DNA of 64,000 nucleotides. It comes from Rhodospirillales bacterium. Its GTDB lineage: Bacteria; Pseudomonadota; Alphaproteobacteria; Micavibrionales; Micavibrionaceae. The stretch covers positions 496,001 to 560,000 of the forward strand of contig JACKIV010000001.1 of assembly GCA_020638285.1 (NCBI GenBank), read 5' to 3'. Each line of letters begins with the position of its first letter. Within the stretch, counting starts at the first letter, position 1. This document shows, piece by piece, positions 7,176 to 15,809 of the stretch. A program made the translations under genes and the position numbers. A model generated the notes under the pieces. That model made no database searches. It had not been told where the DNA came from and was given only the letters and a program-made list of their open reading frames with translations.

Positions 7176-8444
7176 ATGAATGCCTGTGCTCAAATTTCTT
7201 TCGATGCTGACGACGTTCCTGTTGTCATGCGGCGTTCTGTTGTCAGAGCGCCAGAGAGAACGCGTCATGGGTTCTTGAAAGAGGAATTCAAGCAGGCTGT
7301 CCTTGGCCTCTTTCATAGAAAAGACATTCAGGGGCCGATGGGGAGTTATATGTACGCAGCGCCTCTGTCTTCCAGAGACCCTGTGAGAGGATCCGAGTAT
7401 TGGGAGGCGGCCGCGGCAGACCCATCCTACCGATTTTTAAGAGATGAAGAGGAGATTCTTCGCGATGCGAGGACGCATTCCTGGATAGAATCCAATCTTC
7501 CTCAAGGGGCTACGGTTGTTGATTTGGCGTGTGGTGTTGCAGCAGAAAAAGCTGAACAGATTGTTGGTGCCCTGTGCGGCGTATCCAGCTACGTTGCTGT
7601 CGACCAAACGGAGAGTTTTGCACGCAGAACAGCGGAGATGGTTAAGGAAGCTTTTCCCCGTGTCAGGGCTAATTTTATAGTCCATGATATCATCAACGGG
7701 GGGGCTCCGGATATCCGTGAGGAAATTACGAACCCTGTTTTGGTGCTTTTTGGTGGGCTTTTGGCTAATGGGGTCTGGCCTTCCGGTGCAGGAAAAAATG
7801 ATGTAGAAAGACTCACTATGGTCATGAAGGAAGTGGCCAGAGGCTTTTCCAACCAGAATCCCTTTTTCCGGCGCAAGGGTCATATCATCAGTACATGGCA
7901 GGTGTGCGACTCAATGGAGCCGGATGAGTTTCGCAGGGCCGTCGAAGATTCTTACAACAAAAATCCTTTTTTCCCCCGTGTTCTTCTGAATGGCTTGAAG
8001 CTGATCAAGTCGGATCTCAAGGTCAAAGGGCTTGATTGCGGTGCCTTCAGCTTCAGAGCTGACTGGGTTCCCGCCCAGATGCGCGTGCGTTTGAATGTTG
8101 TGAGTTCCAAGGATCAGGATTTTGTAATAGAAGGGCATCAGTGCCATCTTGATGCAGGGGAGCCCGTTACTCTTGTCAATTCGTTCAAGTTTAATCAGGC
8201 CGCTCTTGATGCGATATTCAACCATGCCGGTTTCGGGCCCGTGACTCACCTGAGTATTCCTGACAATCAGATAGACCTCGTTATCACAGAGGCACCTCCG
8301 GAGGCTTGGCGGGTGTCTTCTCCCGGCGGACATCTGAAGGTACGGACCTCATTTATCTCTCCGTCTTCTTCTGGAAGTTATCCGGTTGAGAGGTTTTGCC
8401 ATAATTTTATTTCGGGTGCCGGACAAAGTTTACATCTTGCTTGA
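7176..8444 (+). CDS. EgtD-like SAM-dependent methyltransferase
   Basis: A 422-residue protein with a SAM-binding core TVVDLACGVAAEKAEQI near residues 112-128, a PSYRFLRDEEEIL motif before it, LFGGLLANG after it and an NSFKFNQAAL segment near the C-terminus. This order matches the histidine-methyltransferase family of ergothioneine synthesis (EgtD, Pfam Methyltransf_33). In EgtD a Glu two residues before the Ser of the ExSxK segment binds the substrate amino group; here that position is Val (VNSFKF). The substrate is therefore probably not histidine. It is coupled to the XRE gene, and no egtB homologue is nearby. The start at 7176 has GGAG 9 nt upstream. GC content is lower than in surrounding genes. 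Confidence 0.7.
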   Translation: MNACAQISFDADDVPVVMRRSVVRAPERTRHGFLKEEFKQAVLGLFHRKDIQGPMGSYMYAAPLSSRDPVRGSEYWEAAAADPSYRFLRDEEEILRDARTHSWIESNLPQGATVVDLACGVAAEKAEQIVGALCGVSSYVAVDQTESFARRTAEMVKEAFPRVRANFIVHDIINGGAPDIREEITNPVLVLFGGLLANGVWPSGAGKNDVERLTMVMKEVARGFSNQNPFFRRKGHIISTWQVCDSMEPDEFRRAVEDSYNKNPFFPRVLLNGLKLIKSDLKVKGLDCGAFSFRADWVPAQMRVRLNVVSSKDQDFVIEGHQCHLDAGEPVTLVNSFKFNQAALDAIFNHAGFGPVTHLSIPDNQIDLVITEAPPEAWRVSSPGGHLKVRTSFISPSSSGSYPVERFCHNFISGAGQSLHLA

Positions 8445-8469
8445 GCCTATCGTTTTTGGCCGACTTTTC

Positions 8470-9153
8470 CTAACTTTCCAGATCCAACGTGCCGTCGACC
8501 AGGTGAATCTGTCGGTCTGTGGTCGCGGCGAGGGCTTGGTCGTGCGTGACCATGACGATGGCCGTGTTTTGGTTCCGGGCTAGACCCTTGAAAATATCGT
8601 GTACGATCCGCCCGTTTTTCGTGTCCAGATTGCCCGTGGGTTCGTCGGCGAGAATAACTGCCGGTGCGTTCGCCAAAGCCCGCGCAATGGCGGCGCGCTG
8701 TCTTTGCCCGCCGGAAAGCTGGGCCGGGCGTTTTTCTCCCTGATCCCCCAGTCCCAATTGCTCCAGTAAATGGGTCGCCCGGTCTTTTTGGTCTCTTTCG
8801 GACAGGCGCCCGAGCCTTTGCATCGGAATGCGGACATTCTCAAGAATTGTAAATTCCGGCAAAAGAAAGTGAAACTGGAACACGAATCCGAGATGTTCAA
8901 GCCTCATGCGTGAAAGCGAAGCTGAACCCAGATCGTCCGTTGGCAGGCCGTTCAGGTACACCGCGCCGCTTGTGCATTGATCGAGCAGCCCCAGAATATA
9001 GAGCAGGGAAGATTTTCCCGATCCGGACGGCCCTGTGATGGAGACGAATTCTCCCGGCATGATGGACAAGGACACATCGCGCAGCAGCGTCACCGGGACT
9101 TCGCCTTCATGCAGGACGCGCCCGACCTTGCGGGCTTCCAGTATCGCGCTCAT
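8470..9153 (-). CDS. ABC exporter ATPase, LolD/MacB type
   Basis: ATP-binding subunit of 227 residues, the usual length for LolD-type proteins. Walker A is GPSGSGKS at 41-48, the Q-loop glutamine is near residue 93, the signature LSGGQ is at 146-150, Walker B is VILADEP at 166-172 and the switch His is at 204. Its start overlaps the 3' end of the permease gene by 4 nt, so the two are translationally coupled. The permease has one FtsX-like unit, so the complex would be a homodimer with this ATPase. LolD itself works with LolC/LolE; a second permease gene is not here. The larger in-frame extension upstream overlaps the permease and is not real. Confidence 0.85.
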   Translation of the reverse strand: MSAILEARKVGRVLHEGEVPVTLLRDVSLSIMPGEFVSITGPSGSGKSSLLYILGLLDQCTSGAVYLNGLPTDDLGSASLSRMRLEHLGFVFQFHFLLPEFTILENVRIPMQRLGRLSERDQKDRATHLLEQLGLGDQGEKRPAQLSGGQRQRAAIARALANAPAVILADEPTGNLDTKNGRIVHDIFKGLARNQNTAIVMVTHDQALAATTDRQIHLVDGTLDLES

Positions 9154-10412
9154 GCCGCCCCCCGCAGGATGTCTACGGGGCGCAGTTTCGATGCTTTGCG
9201 CGCCGGTAGCCACGCCGCCAGAGTCGCCGCTATTACGCACGCTCCTCCGCCAAAGGCATAGTGAGTCCATGTATAGATGATAAAAAGCCGATCCATGGAC
9301 AATTCCGATTCGATGTTGACCCGGATTGCGCCCAGCCCGCGGCTCATCGCATAGCCAAGCCCCCATCCGGCCACCGCACCGCACACGCCCATCAGAGCGC
9401 CTTGAAAGACAAAAACACCCTGAATGTCGCCCTCGCCAAAGCCCATGGATTTGAGAATGGCGATATCACGGGTTTTTTCATTGACGATGGTGCTGATGAT
9501 ATTGAAAATTCCGAAACAGGCGACGATCAGGATTGCCGATGTGGTTGAATAGATAATGATATTCTGAATGGTAAAAACGGCCATAAAGCCCTCATTGGCT
9601 TCCTGCCACGACTCCGCTTTGTATGAAAATCGTTTTTCGATATCGGCGGCCACGCTCCGTGCCGCGTTTGGATCGTCCAGATGCATCCGGATGGCGTTGA
9701 TGACGTTGGGGCGGTTCTGGAGAATCTGGGCGCGTTTGAGAAGGGCATAGCTGGCCCGATTGTCGAGCGCGGTAATTCCCGACCGGAAGATGCCGACGAT
9801 TTTTACGTTTCGAACGATTCCCGCCGGAGAGACCGCCGTGATGGTATCGCCGTATTTCGCGTTCAGATCCCGGGCCAGACCGACTCCGATCACGATTCCA
9901 TTGGCATAAGTCTTCAGGTTGTCCAGTTTTCCGGAAACCATGTCGGATTCAATGTCCGTGATGTTCTTCTCGGCGTCCGGGTCGATTCCGCTTAAGGTTG
10001 CAGCCTTGTCGGTTGATCCGTAACGATAGATAATCTGGCCCTCCAGCATCGGGGCGACCTTGACGCCTTTCATATCGGCCAGAGCACGCAGGATGCGGCC
10101 CGCATTGCGGATTCCCCGGATTTCTTCCTTGGGCTTGACGTTGCGGATGGCCAGGGCCGCGTTTTCAGGGTTGAAAATCAGGGTCAAAGGCTGGCGCGGC
10201 AGCTCGCGATAGGTATCAGATATGACAATATGGGGCGAGACATCCACGATCGTCTGGACAAAATAGGTCTGAAATCCCTGCATCATGGCGGCCATGGCGA
10301 TAAAAAACCCGACGCCCATGGCCACACCAGCTGTAGCGACGAGGGTTTGACGCCGCCGCCCACTCAGGTGGGCCAGTGCGATTTTAAGAAGGAGGGGAAT
10401 GATGCTGATCAT
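9150..10412 (-). CDS. ABC exporter permease, FtsX/LolC type
   Basis: Membrane subunit of 420 residues with the FtsX/MacB layout: one N-terminal helix (about 25-45), a large periplasmic domain (about 50-285), and three C-terminal helices in the FtsX-like domain ending with WLPARKASKLRPVDILRGAA, the hallmark C-terminus of LolC/LolE/MacB permeases. It partners the overlapping ATPase. No membrane-fusion protein or outer-membrane factor is adjacent, which favours a lipoprotein- or lipid-handling exporter over a tripartite drug pump. It diverges from rpsD, with 159 bp between. Confidence 0.82.
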   Translation of the reverse strand: MISIIPLLLKIALAHLSGRRRQTLVATAGVAMGVGFFIAMAAMMQGFQTYFVQTIVDVSPHIVISDTYRELPRQPLTLIFNPENAALAIRNVKPKEEIRGIRNAGRILRALADMKGVKVAPMLEGQIIYRYGSTDKAATLSGIDPDAEKNITDIESDMVSGKLDNLKTYANGIVIGVGLARDLNAKYGDTITAVSPAGIVRNVKIVGIFRSGITALDNRASYALLKRAQILQNRPNVINAIRMHLDDPNAARSVAADIEKRFSYKAESWQEANEGFMAVFTIQNIIIYSTTSAILIVACFGIFNIISTIVNEKTRDIAILKSMGFGEGDIQGVFVFQGALMGVCGAVAGWGLGYAMSRGLGAIRVNIESELSMDRLFIIYTWTHYAFGGGACVIAATLAAWLPARKASKLRPVDILRGAA

Positions 10413-10571
10413 GGAAAGACTTGACTTTTCGGGGTAAATCCCGGTAAATCGCCTTATTCCCGGGAAAGAGGGGCGGACGATCCGCCTCCGTTGATGGAAT
10501 GTCCCTTTGTGGACGCCCTGTCAAGCCGTATCCGGCCCGCCGGGACAACGCAACAAAAAAGGCACTATAAC

Positions 10572-11189
10572 ATGAGTGGAAAGCGTCAGGAATCCAAACA
10601 TAAGATCGATCGTCGTCTGGGTGTAAATTTGTGGGGGCGTTCCAAATCGCCTTTTAACACCCGTCAGACGCGCCCCGGCATGCACGGCGCCCAGCGGAAC
10701 AAGCCGACCGATTACGGTACCCAGCTGATGGCCAAACAAAAGCTCAAGGGATATTACGGAAATATCGGCGAGAAGCAATTCCGCAAATATTATCAGGAAG
10801 CCGTTCGCCAGAAGGGTGATACAGGGCAAAACCTTGTTGGATTGCTTGAGCGCCGTCTGGATACGGTTGTCTATCGTGCCAAGTTTGCGCCGACGGTTTT
10901 TTCGGCGCGTCAGGTCGTCAATCACGGCCATATTCTGGTCAACGGCAAGCGCGTGACCATTCCGTCCTATCTCGTTCGTGACGGGGATGTGGTTGAGGTC
11001 AAGGAAAAGTCCCGTCAGATGGGCTTGATTATGAGCGCGGCGGAATTGGCTGAGCGCGATGTTCCCGAATATGTCCAGATGGATGGCAAGGGATTCAAGG
11101 CCACCTTCCTGCGGGTTCCCAAACTCGAAGACGTGCCTTACGCTGCCCAGATGGAACCGAATCTGGTCGTTGAATACTATTCGCGTTAA
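10572..11189 (+). CDS. rpsD: 30S ribosomal protein S4
   Basis: S4 is a primary 16S rRNA binder of the small subunit body. The 205-residue sequence shows the family N-terminus (RQESKHKIDRRLG), the KQKLKGYYGNIGEKQF segment and an S4 RNA-binding domain around LERRLDTVVYRAKFAPTVFSARQVVNHGHILVNGKRV (quoted in part: residues about 92-128). The last residues, LVVEYYSR, are characteristic. The ATG at 10572 matches the conserved start; the longer in-frame extension to 10491 is not conserved. It stands alone rather than in the alpha operon, as is usual in alphaproteobacteria. Confidence 0.95.
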   Translation: MSGKRQESKHKIDRRLGVNLWGRSKSPFNTRQTRPGMHGAQRNKPTDYGTQLMAKQKLKGYYGNIGEKQFRKYYQEAVRQKGDTGQNLVGLLERRLDTVVYRAKFAPTVFSARQVVNHGHILVNGKRVTIPSYLVRDGDVVEVKEKSRQMGLIMSAAELAERDVPEYVQMDGKGFKATFLRVPKLEDVPYAAQMEPNLVVEYYSR

Positions 11190-11207
11190 TTTCTTGACTC
11201 GGATTTT

Positions 11208-11280
11208 CCCCTCTCCCTTTCCGGAGCAATGCTCCTCCTTTTCCTCTCCCCTATAGGGGAGAGGAGTCGAGGGAGAGGGG
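11208..11280. repeat. Nested palindromic intergenic element
   Basis: Outer arms CCCCTCTCCCT (11208-11218) and AGGGAGAGGGG (11270-11280) match perfectly over 11 bp. Inside lie a small hairpin GGAGC-AAT-GCTCC (11223-11235) and a 22-bp perfect palindrome centred on CTATAG (11243-11264). The whole would fold into a three-way cruciform. Such C/T-then-G/A palindromes are typical of dispersed intergenic repeats. It fills the gap between rpsD and ruvA and may also act in transcript processing. Confidence 0.7.
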
Positions 11281-11312
11281 CTTCGAGACAGCAGAGCGAG
11301 AGAGAGCCAGTC

Positions 11313-11915
11313 ATGATCGGAAAACTCTCAGGGCGAATCGACACGATTGAGGCGGGGCATGTTCTGCTCGACGTTGGCGGCGTGGGTTATATCGTTCAGG
11401 CCAGCACCCGGACTCTTTCGGTCCTTGGCGGGCCGGGCGATGCAGCCAGTCTTCTGATTGAAATGCATGTGCGTGAGGATGCAATGGTCCTTTATGGCTT
11501 TGCCGATGCGGCAGAGCGGCACTGGTTTCGTCTTCTGACTTCGGTTCAGGGCGTGGGGGCGCGGATTGCTTTGGGCCTGTTGGGGATGTGTCCGCCGGAG
11601 CAACTGGCCAGCGCCATTGCCGCGGGCGACAAGCCCATGATTCAGCGTGCGGACGGGGTCGGGCCCAAACTTGCGGCCCGGATTCTCACGGAACTCAAGG
11701 ACAAGGCCGGAAAAATGGCGCTGGAATCCCACTCCGCCGGGGCGCATGTCGTCGCCGGGCCGGGGGTGGAGGATGACGCCGTCTCGGTTCTGGTCAATCT
11801 GGGCTATGCCCGCGCCCAGGCGGCGGGGGCGGTCGCGGCGGCCCGCGTGGCGGCTAACGGGGATGAGAAACTGGATACGCTGATTCGCCTTGCGCTGCGT
11901 CAGATGAACGGGTAA
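11313..11915 (+). CDS. ruvA: Holliday junction helicase subunit RuvA
   Basis: RuvA tetramers hold Holliday junctions for the RuvB motor. The 200-residue protein starts MIGKLSGRIDTI, has the acidic OB-fold core DVGGVGYIVQ, helix-hairpin-helix motifs (SVQGVGARIALGLLG and DGVGPKLAARILTEL) and a C-terminal RuvB-interacting domain from about 155 (VSVLVNLGYARAQA). Length is normal. Upstream in-frame codons lie within the palindromic element and are rejected as coding. ruvC and ruvB, its usual operon partners, are absent; prfA follows 10 bp later. Confidence 0.94.
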   Translation: MIGKLSGRIDTIEAGHVLLDVGGVGYIVQASTRTLSVLGGPGDAASLLIEMHVREDAMVLYGFADAAERHWFRLLTSVQGVGARIALGLLGMCPPEQLASAIAAGDKPMIQRADGVGPKLAARILTELKDKAGKMALESHSAGAHVVAGPGVEDDAVSVLVNLGYARAQAAGAVAAARVAANGDEKLDTLIRLALRQMNG

Positions 11916-11924
11916 ATCCGGGAT

Positions 11925-12986
11925 ATGAGTCTGATCGAAAAACTGGGGCCGATCCGGGCGCGGCACGAGGAACTGGCGTCGTTGATGTCCGCCGGGACGT
12001 TGAGCGGTGAGGCGTATACGAAACTTGCCACGGAATATGCGGAGCTTTCTCCGGTGGTTGAGGCCATCAATGCCTATACCGGGGCGCTGGAGGAGCAAGA
12101 GGGGCTTCAGTCTCTTCTGACCGATCCGGACATGAAGGACATGGCGCGCGCTGATCTGGAGCGTCTGGATGACCTGATCCCTGCGCTTGAATCCGAGATC
12201 AAACGGGCGCTTCTGCCCAAAGACAAGGCCGATTCGCGTAACGCCATTCTTGAAATCCGGGCCGGGACGGGCGGGGATGAAGCCGCCCTGTTCGCCGCCG
12301 ATCTGTTTGCCATGTACCGGGGCTATGCGGCGCGGCGCGGGTGGCGGCTTGAGGTTCTGGAGGCATCGGAAAGCGATCTGGGCGGATACCGCGAGATTAT
12401 CTGCGAGGTGAATGGGCGCGATGTCTTTGCACGTCTGAAATACGAATCCGGCGTCCACAGGGTCCAGCGCGTGCCGATCACCGAGGCGGGCGGGCGGATT
12501 CATACGTCGGCGGCGACAGTGGCCGTTTTGCCCGAGGCCGAGGACGTGGATATTCAGATCAACGATGGCGATCTGCGCGTGGATACCTACCGGGCGCAGG
12601 GCTCCGGCGGCCAGCACGTCAACAAGACCGAAAGCGCGGTGCGCATCACGCACCTTCCGACCGGTCTGGCCGTGGCGATGCAGGAAGAAAAATCCCAGCA
12701 CAAGAACCGCGACAAGGCGATGAAAATCCTGCGCGCAAAGCTTTATGAAATGGAGTGGACCCGCCGGATGACCGCCCGGTCCGCCGACCGGAAATTGCAG
12801 GTGGGCAGCGGCGACCGATCCGAACGGATTCGCACCTATAACTTTCCGCAAGGCCGCGTGACGGACCACCGGATCAACCTGACCTTGTACAAGATTACGG
12901 ATATTTTGAGCGGCGAGTCTCTGGACGAGGTGATAGATCCCCTTGTCACCGAGGATCAGGCTGAGGCTCTGGCGGCGCTATCGTAG
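11925..12986 (+). CDS. prfA: Peptide chain release factor 1
   Basis: RF1 reads UAA and UAG stop codons. The 353-residue protein has the codon-recognition PxT tripeptide as PIT (184-186) and the catalytic GGQ at 228-230 in GSGGQHVNKTESAV. Length and the full N-terminal domain are normal. prmC, the methyltransferase that modifies the GGQ glutamine and usually follows prfA, is absent; instead the comEC gene converges from the other strand, and the two coding regions overlap by 41 bp at their 3' ends. Confidence 0.95.
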   Translation: MSLIEKLGPIRARHEELASLMSAGTLSGEAYTKLATEYAELSPVVEAINAYTGALEEQEGLQSLLTDPDMKDMARADLERLDDLIPALESEIKRALLPKDKADSRNAILEIRAGTGGDEAALFAADLFAMYRGYAARRGWRLEVLEASESDLGGYREIICEVNGRDVFARLKYESGVHRVQRVPITEAGGRIHTSAATVAVLPEAEDVDIQINDGDLRVDTYRAQGSGGQHVNKTESAVRITHLPTGLAVAMQEEKSQHKNRDKAMKILRAKLYEMEWTRRMTARSADRKLQVGSGDRSERIRTYNFPQGRVTDHRINLTLYKITDILSGESLDEVIDPLVTEDQAEALAALS

Positions 12987-15174
12987 AATTGTTTGCGCGT
13001 TTCTCCGGGGCTTTGACCCACGGCCTTTCGCCGCGATATTCGGCAACGGACTCGATCCGTACCGATGGGCTCTGTGTTTTGCGGCTATCCAGAAACACGG
13101 CATGCGCGCCGCTGCGCCAGACATCGAATCGGTCCACCACATCAGGCGCGGCGCAGGAGATATTTCGGAGTGGGACCGAGGCCACGACAATGTCCGCCCA
13201 TGCGCATTCGTCTTTTAGAATCCCGGCATGGCGGACAATCGCGATCTTGTGGCCTTTGAGGATCAATCGGCACCCGGTAGGCTCGCAGGTCAATTCATAT
13301 CCCGCCCCGGATTGCCTGCCTTCTTTTGGCCAGGCGGAAACAGGCTGCGGGTCCAGCCCTGCCTGTCGCATCCAGTTTTCAAACGTAAAGCGTTCGGATC
13401 GGCGCGAGGAAGGGTGGAGTGTCCCGGATTCATCTCGAAACGCCACAAGCGCGCTTGTTTCCGAGATCAAAAGATCTGGCGGCTTGGATTGGGCGACCAT
13501 GGCAAATGCCAGAATAATCGGCACAATTCCCGCAATCCGCCCCCATCCCCGCCAGAGCAGGGCGAAGACAACCCCCAGAACGATCAAACCGAGGGCGCTC
13601 TGGGGCCAGATTGGAACGCTGAGCACCGCGCCGGGCAGGGCGGCGGTGGCGTGCGCCGTGTCCAGGGTCCATGCGACTCCAATCCTCATGGCCTCCAGCG
13701 CCCAGCCCTCCAGCCCGAAAGGCATCAGGACATAGGCAAACAACGCCGCAGGCATGACGATAAAGCTCATCAATGGCACGCCGATCAGGTTGGCCGCGCC
13801 GCCATACAGGGCCAGAGTCTGGAAATTGAACAGGGAAAAGGGCGCGGTGGCCAGCGTGGCAATCAGGCTTGTTACGCAGATTCCGGCCAGATAGAGCAGA
13901 GATTTCTTGAACCAGTTTGTCTGTCGGTACAAAGCCGAAAGACGCGTACGTCCTGCGTCATAGGCAAAAATCAGGGCGCCCACGGCGGCAAAGGACATCT
14001 GAAAACTTGCGCCGCTTAGCGCCTGAGGCGAGAGAATGAGAACGATCAACGCGGAAAGGGCCAGAAGCCTCATCGAAAAAGGCGAGCGGTCAATGACAAT
14101 GGCAAACAGACCTGCTCCGGTCATGAGCAGGGACCGCAAAACCGGAACCTGCGCCCCGACCAGAAGCGTATAGGCCAGCGCGGCCAGAAAGGCGAATACG
14201 GCTGCGATTTTCTTGATGGGAAACCGCAGGGCAAGAGGAGGGATGGCAGCCATGATGAGGCGTGTTATAAAAAATACAATGGCGGCGACCACGGCTACGT
14301 TCATACCCGACAGGGCCAAAAGATGCGCAAGGCCCGATCCGCGCAGCGCTGCCCAGTCTTCTTTTGAAATGGTGGTGCCTTCCCCGGTCAGAAATGTGGC
14401 AACCACGCCCGACTCAGGAGACGGCAAGGTGGCACTCACGCGGTCCGTGATGGTCTGGCGCAAGGACTCAAGGTAACCGCTCATCGTCGATGGTGTATGT
14501 TTTTCAATGATTTGCGCATGACCATAGATAAACCCCGATGCGCCGATTCCCCGAAAATACAAGTCTTTCTGGTAGTCGTACGATCCCGGCGCAACGGGGC
14601 GCGAGGTTGGCAGAAGCTTGACAAGGGCGTGGATTCGATCTCCGGGATTGACAGGATCGTCATGACGCAGGCGCACTCTTGCGCGATCGGGAAGCGTACC
14701 ACGCACCCGCGCCGGATCGTCCGGGGTGATGGACTCCAGGATAATGCGCTGGCCCTGTCCCGGCGCCAGGCGATCGGTTGAAAGAACGGTTCCGGTGATG
14801 GCGATGGGGCCGATCGCATGGCCGATCTGAATGGTTCCCATTTGCTCGGTGTGCATTTGGGCCACGCACAATCCGGCCAGAACAAGCGACAGGCCGCCGC
14901 TCAGAGCCCAGAGAATCGGGGCGATTGGCAAGTCTTTTTTGCGAATGGAAAGTCCTGCGCCAAACATCAAAACAGAAACAACAAACCCGGCGAGCCACAG
15001 GCCGTGTGGAGGTTCGGTATCAAGACCAAAATAGATCCCGATTCCAATCGCCAGAAAAACAGGCGACCAGAGAAGGAATTGTCCGTGCTGTGCGCCGATT
15101 TCAGTGGAAACTCTTGTCGCAATTCGATCCCGAAGCCGGGAGGTCGGGGCATCGGATCGGAAAAAAACGGTCAT
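12946..15174 (-). CDS. comEC: ComEC/Rec2 DNA-uptake channel
   Basis: Predicted inner-membrane channel for transforming DNA, 742 residues. An N-terminal pair of helices and an OB-like DUF4131 region (about 30-210) precede the Competence domain with its signature LAHLLALSGMNVAV (about 283-296) and many transmembrane helices up to about 540. The C-terminal beta-lactamase-like region is short and lacks a clear HxHxDH metal motif, as in many alphaproteobacterial ComEC proteins. The start overlaps the upstream membrane-protein gene by 4 nt. Natural competence is not proven by this gene alone. Confidence 0.87.
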   Translation of the reverse strand: MTVFFRSDAPTSRLRDRIATRVSTEIGAQHGQFLLWSPVFLAIGIGIYFGLDTEPPHGLWLAGFVVSVLMFGAGLSIRKKDLPIAPILWALSGGLSLVLAGLCVAQMHTEQMGTIQIGHAIGPIAITGTVLSTDRLAPGQGQRIILESITPDDPARVRGTLPDRARVRLRHDDPVNPGDRIHALVKLLPTSRPVAPGSYDYQKDLYFRGIGASGFIYGHAQIIEKHTPSTMSGYLESLRQTITDRVSATLPSPESGVVATFLTGEGTTISKEDWAALRGSGLAHLLALSGMNVAVVAAIVFFITRLIMAAIPPLALRFPIKKIAAVFAFLAALAYTLLVGAQVPVLRSLLMTGAGLFAIVIDRSPFSMRLLALSALIVLILSPQALSGASFQMSFAAVGALIFAYDAGRTRLSALYRQTNWFKKSLLYLAGICVTSLIATLATAPFSLFNFQTLALYGGAANLIGVPLMSFIVMPAALFAYVLMPFGLEGWALEAMRIGVAWTLDTAHATAALPGAVLSVPIWPQSALGLIVLGVVFALLWRGWGRIAGIVPIILAFAMVAQSKPPDLLISETSALVAFRDESGTLHPSSRRSERFTFENWMRQAGLDPQPVSAWPKEGRQSGAGYELTCEPTGCRLILKGHKIAIVRHAGILKDECAWADIVVASVPLRNISCAAPDVVDRFDVWRSGAHAVFLDSRKTQSPSVRIESVAEYRGERPWVKAPEKRANNSTIAPPEPQPDPR

Positions 15175-15770
15175 GCGTCTGTGGAATCGCCGGACGAGAG
15201 AAGAAGCCGTTCAACGCGCCCCGCCCGCGCGGTCTCAAGCAACTTCGATAGACAGATTTCTTCAGGCGGCAGAGTTTGTTTTCTTGCGCGGGTTTCGTAA
15301 TAGACGACCGGCCCGGCTTTTGGGTCATGCTGCTGCGCATTGAGTGTATCTATGTAAATATCCAGAATGCAGGCTGATGTTTTATATTGCCAGACCACGT
15401 GCGTTCCGTCCCGGCGTGAAAAATGGGGAGGGCCGATCAGAAGCGCGACATCCAGTCCAATGAGTTTTGTAAGAGACTCCGGAGAGTCGATCACAAGGGA
15501 TTCCAGCCCCTCGACATAAGCGATTCGGTCCTTGAGAGACAGGGCGAGAAGAATTTCTTCTGCCTGTGTTCGCGCGGCGTGGGCAGAAACGGGGCGGATG
15601 ATGTGAACGCTCAGGCCAAGAAGCCCGATGACAAGAAGGGAACCGCACAAAAAGGCAACGCGGACCCTGCGGCTTATCGGGACGCGGGGCAAGAAAAGAA
15701 TCGACGCAAAAAAAGAAGCGGGAAGAGCCGAAAGAACAAGTGTCTTCAGGATTCTTCCCGCTGCGATCAT
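15171..15770 (-). CDS. Unknown two-helix membrane protein
   Basis: A 199-residue protein with two hydrophobic helices near the N-terminus (about 10-27 and 38-60) followed by a soluble domain of about 130 residues, presumably periplasmic. I do not recognise the family. Its stop overlaps the comEC start by 4 nt (ATGA), so it is translationally coupled to comEC and may assist it or just share a promoter. Confidence 0.65.
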   Translation of the reverse strand: MIAAGRILKTLVLSALPASFFASILFLPRVPISRRVRVAFLCGSLLVIGLLGLSVHIIRPVSAHAARTQAEEILLALSLKDRIAYVEGLESLVIDSPESLTKLIGLDVALLIGPPHFSRRDGTHVVWQYKTSACILDIYIDTLNAQQHDPKAGPVVYYETRARKQTLPPEEICLSKLLETARAGRVERLLLSSGDSTDA

Positions 15771-15809
15771 CTCTGTATGGTCCCCGTGTTTGACGGGCCA
15801 GAGCCGATC

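Noticed and set aside
11328..12869. Minus-strand open frame of 513 codons opposite ruvA-prfA
   Set aside because: It runs antisense through two conserved genes, with skewed composition and no recognisable domain.
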